A DNA stretch of 64,000 bases from assembly GCA_903632075.3 (NCBI GenBank), contig CAHIKZ030000131.1:365001-429000 (forward strand). Reading direction: 5' to 3'. Shown piece after piece: positions 63,600-64,000 of the stretch. The notes under the pieces were generated by a model. The model did no database searches. It was not told where the DNA came from and saw nothing but the letters and a program-made list of their open reading frames with translations. The translations under genes were made by a program, and so were the position numbers. How positions within the stretch are numbered: the first letter of the stretch is position 1; each line of letters opens with the position of its first letter. Source of the DNA: Acanthosepion pharaonis (taxonomy: Eukaryota; Mollusca; Cephalopoda; Sepiida; Sepiidae).

Positions 63600-64000
63600 A
63601 GTGGTGTTCACCCTGTATAAAGCCCGGGTGCCAATCAAGGTAGAGCGTTAGAGAGTAAGCGGCACAGCTTATGTTGTGTGGAAAATACCAGTTAACCCTA
63701 GACTTGAACAGGTTAAGATTGTAATGATCGGGGAAGCATCCTATTGGGAGTCAGTTCCACAAAGTAAGAGGTAAGAAGCACATCTTATGAAGATATGTGT
63801 GGAAGATAACGGTTAACCCTAGACTTGAACAGGTTAAGATTGTAGTGATCGGGGAAGCATCCTCTTGGGAGTCGATTCCACAAAGTAAGAGGTAAAAAGC
63901 ACAGTTCATGAAGATATGTGGGGAAGATAACGGTTAACCCTAGACTTGAACAGGTTAAGATTGTAGTGATTGGGGAAGCATCCTCTTGGGAGTCGATTCC
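63600..64000 (-). pseudogene. LINE C-terminus in a 121-bp tandem array
   Basis: The minus strand encodes LWNRLPRGCFPDHYNLNLFK and SRVNRYLPHIFMN, the conserved end of a CR1/Jockey-like LINE reverse transcriptase. This is repeated: GGTTAAGATT recurs at 63711, 63832 and 63953, exactly 121 bp apart. The leftmost unit ends differently (RVNWYFPHNISCAAYSLTLY) and then leads into the 3' UTR, so it carries the native end. The array runs off the right edge. Since 121 is not a multiple of 3, each unit shifts the frame, so no protein with repeated motifs results. Confidence 0.85.

Overview
The window looks like accessory, repeat-dominated nuclear DNA of a cephalopod, most likely an octopus. Four things suggest this: dozens of (TA)n tracts, several tRNA-derived SINE families of the kind known from octopus, RTE-type and other LINE tails, and Penelope-like (PLE) fragments with GIY-YIG endonuclease sequence. 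The species call is inference; no barcode gene is present. I see no complete host protein-coding gene, no rRNA and no functional tRNA. The only intact open reading frame with a recognisable family is a Tc1-like transposase (36871-37893, minus). The only host-gene candidates are a TATA/Inr core promoter near 35350-35420 and a possible first coding exon at 63201-63353.

Layout. 1-5 kb: SINE-A copies, a 29-31 bp minisatellite, an LTR-like fragment and an RTE-type LINE tail. 5-9 kb: two MITEs, a PLE 3' end and a composite tRNA-derived repeat. 9.2-11.2 kb: a dead Helitron followed by a 160-bp tandem array. 11.6-18.7 kb: SINEs of four families, a 21-bp minisatellite, a LINE tail with a zinc finger, a mariner relic and a PLE GIY-YIG relic. 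19.1-28.5 kb: one strand-asymmetric purine array whose units alternate between two half-repeats, about 265 bp per pair. 28.8-34.9 kb: microsatellites, a canonical hammerhead ribozyme motif (31252-31313), two mariner relics, a 77-bp tandem array and PLE 3' UTR copies in opposite orientations. 35-42 kb: the candidate promoter, the Tc1 element inserted in a SINE, and RTE LINE relics. 43-45.4 kb: three copies of one LINE 3' end on the minus strand. 45.9-47.8 kb: a CTT-rich array. 48.9-50.9 kb: a 98-bp satellite made from the SINE-A tail. 51-57.3 kb: PLE, Tc1, LTR, SINE and LINE relics plus a long inverted repeat. 58-64 kb: a PLE cluster with an inverted 3' UTR copy around a large palindrome, the candidate exon, and a LINE C-terminus repeated in tandem at the right edge.

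No set of genes works together as an operon or pathway. The organising theme is retroelement biology. PLEs are known to carry hammerhead ribozymes, and this window holds both PLE relics and a full hammerhead fold. It also holds several other dispersed repeats with a CTGANGA / hairpin / GAAA core. Many elements lie in head-to-head or tail-to-tail inverted pairs, often bordered by (TA)n.
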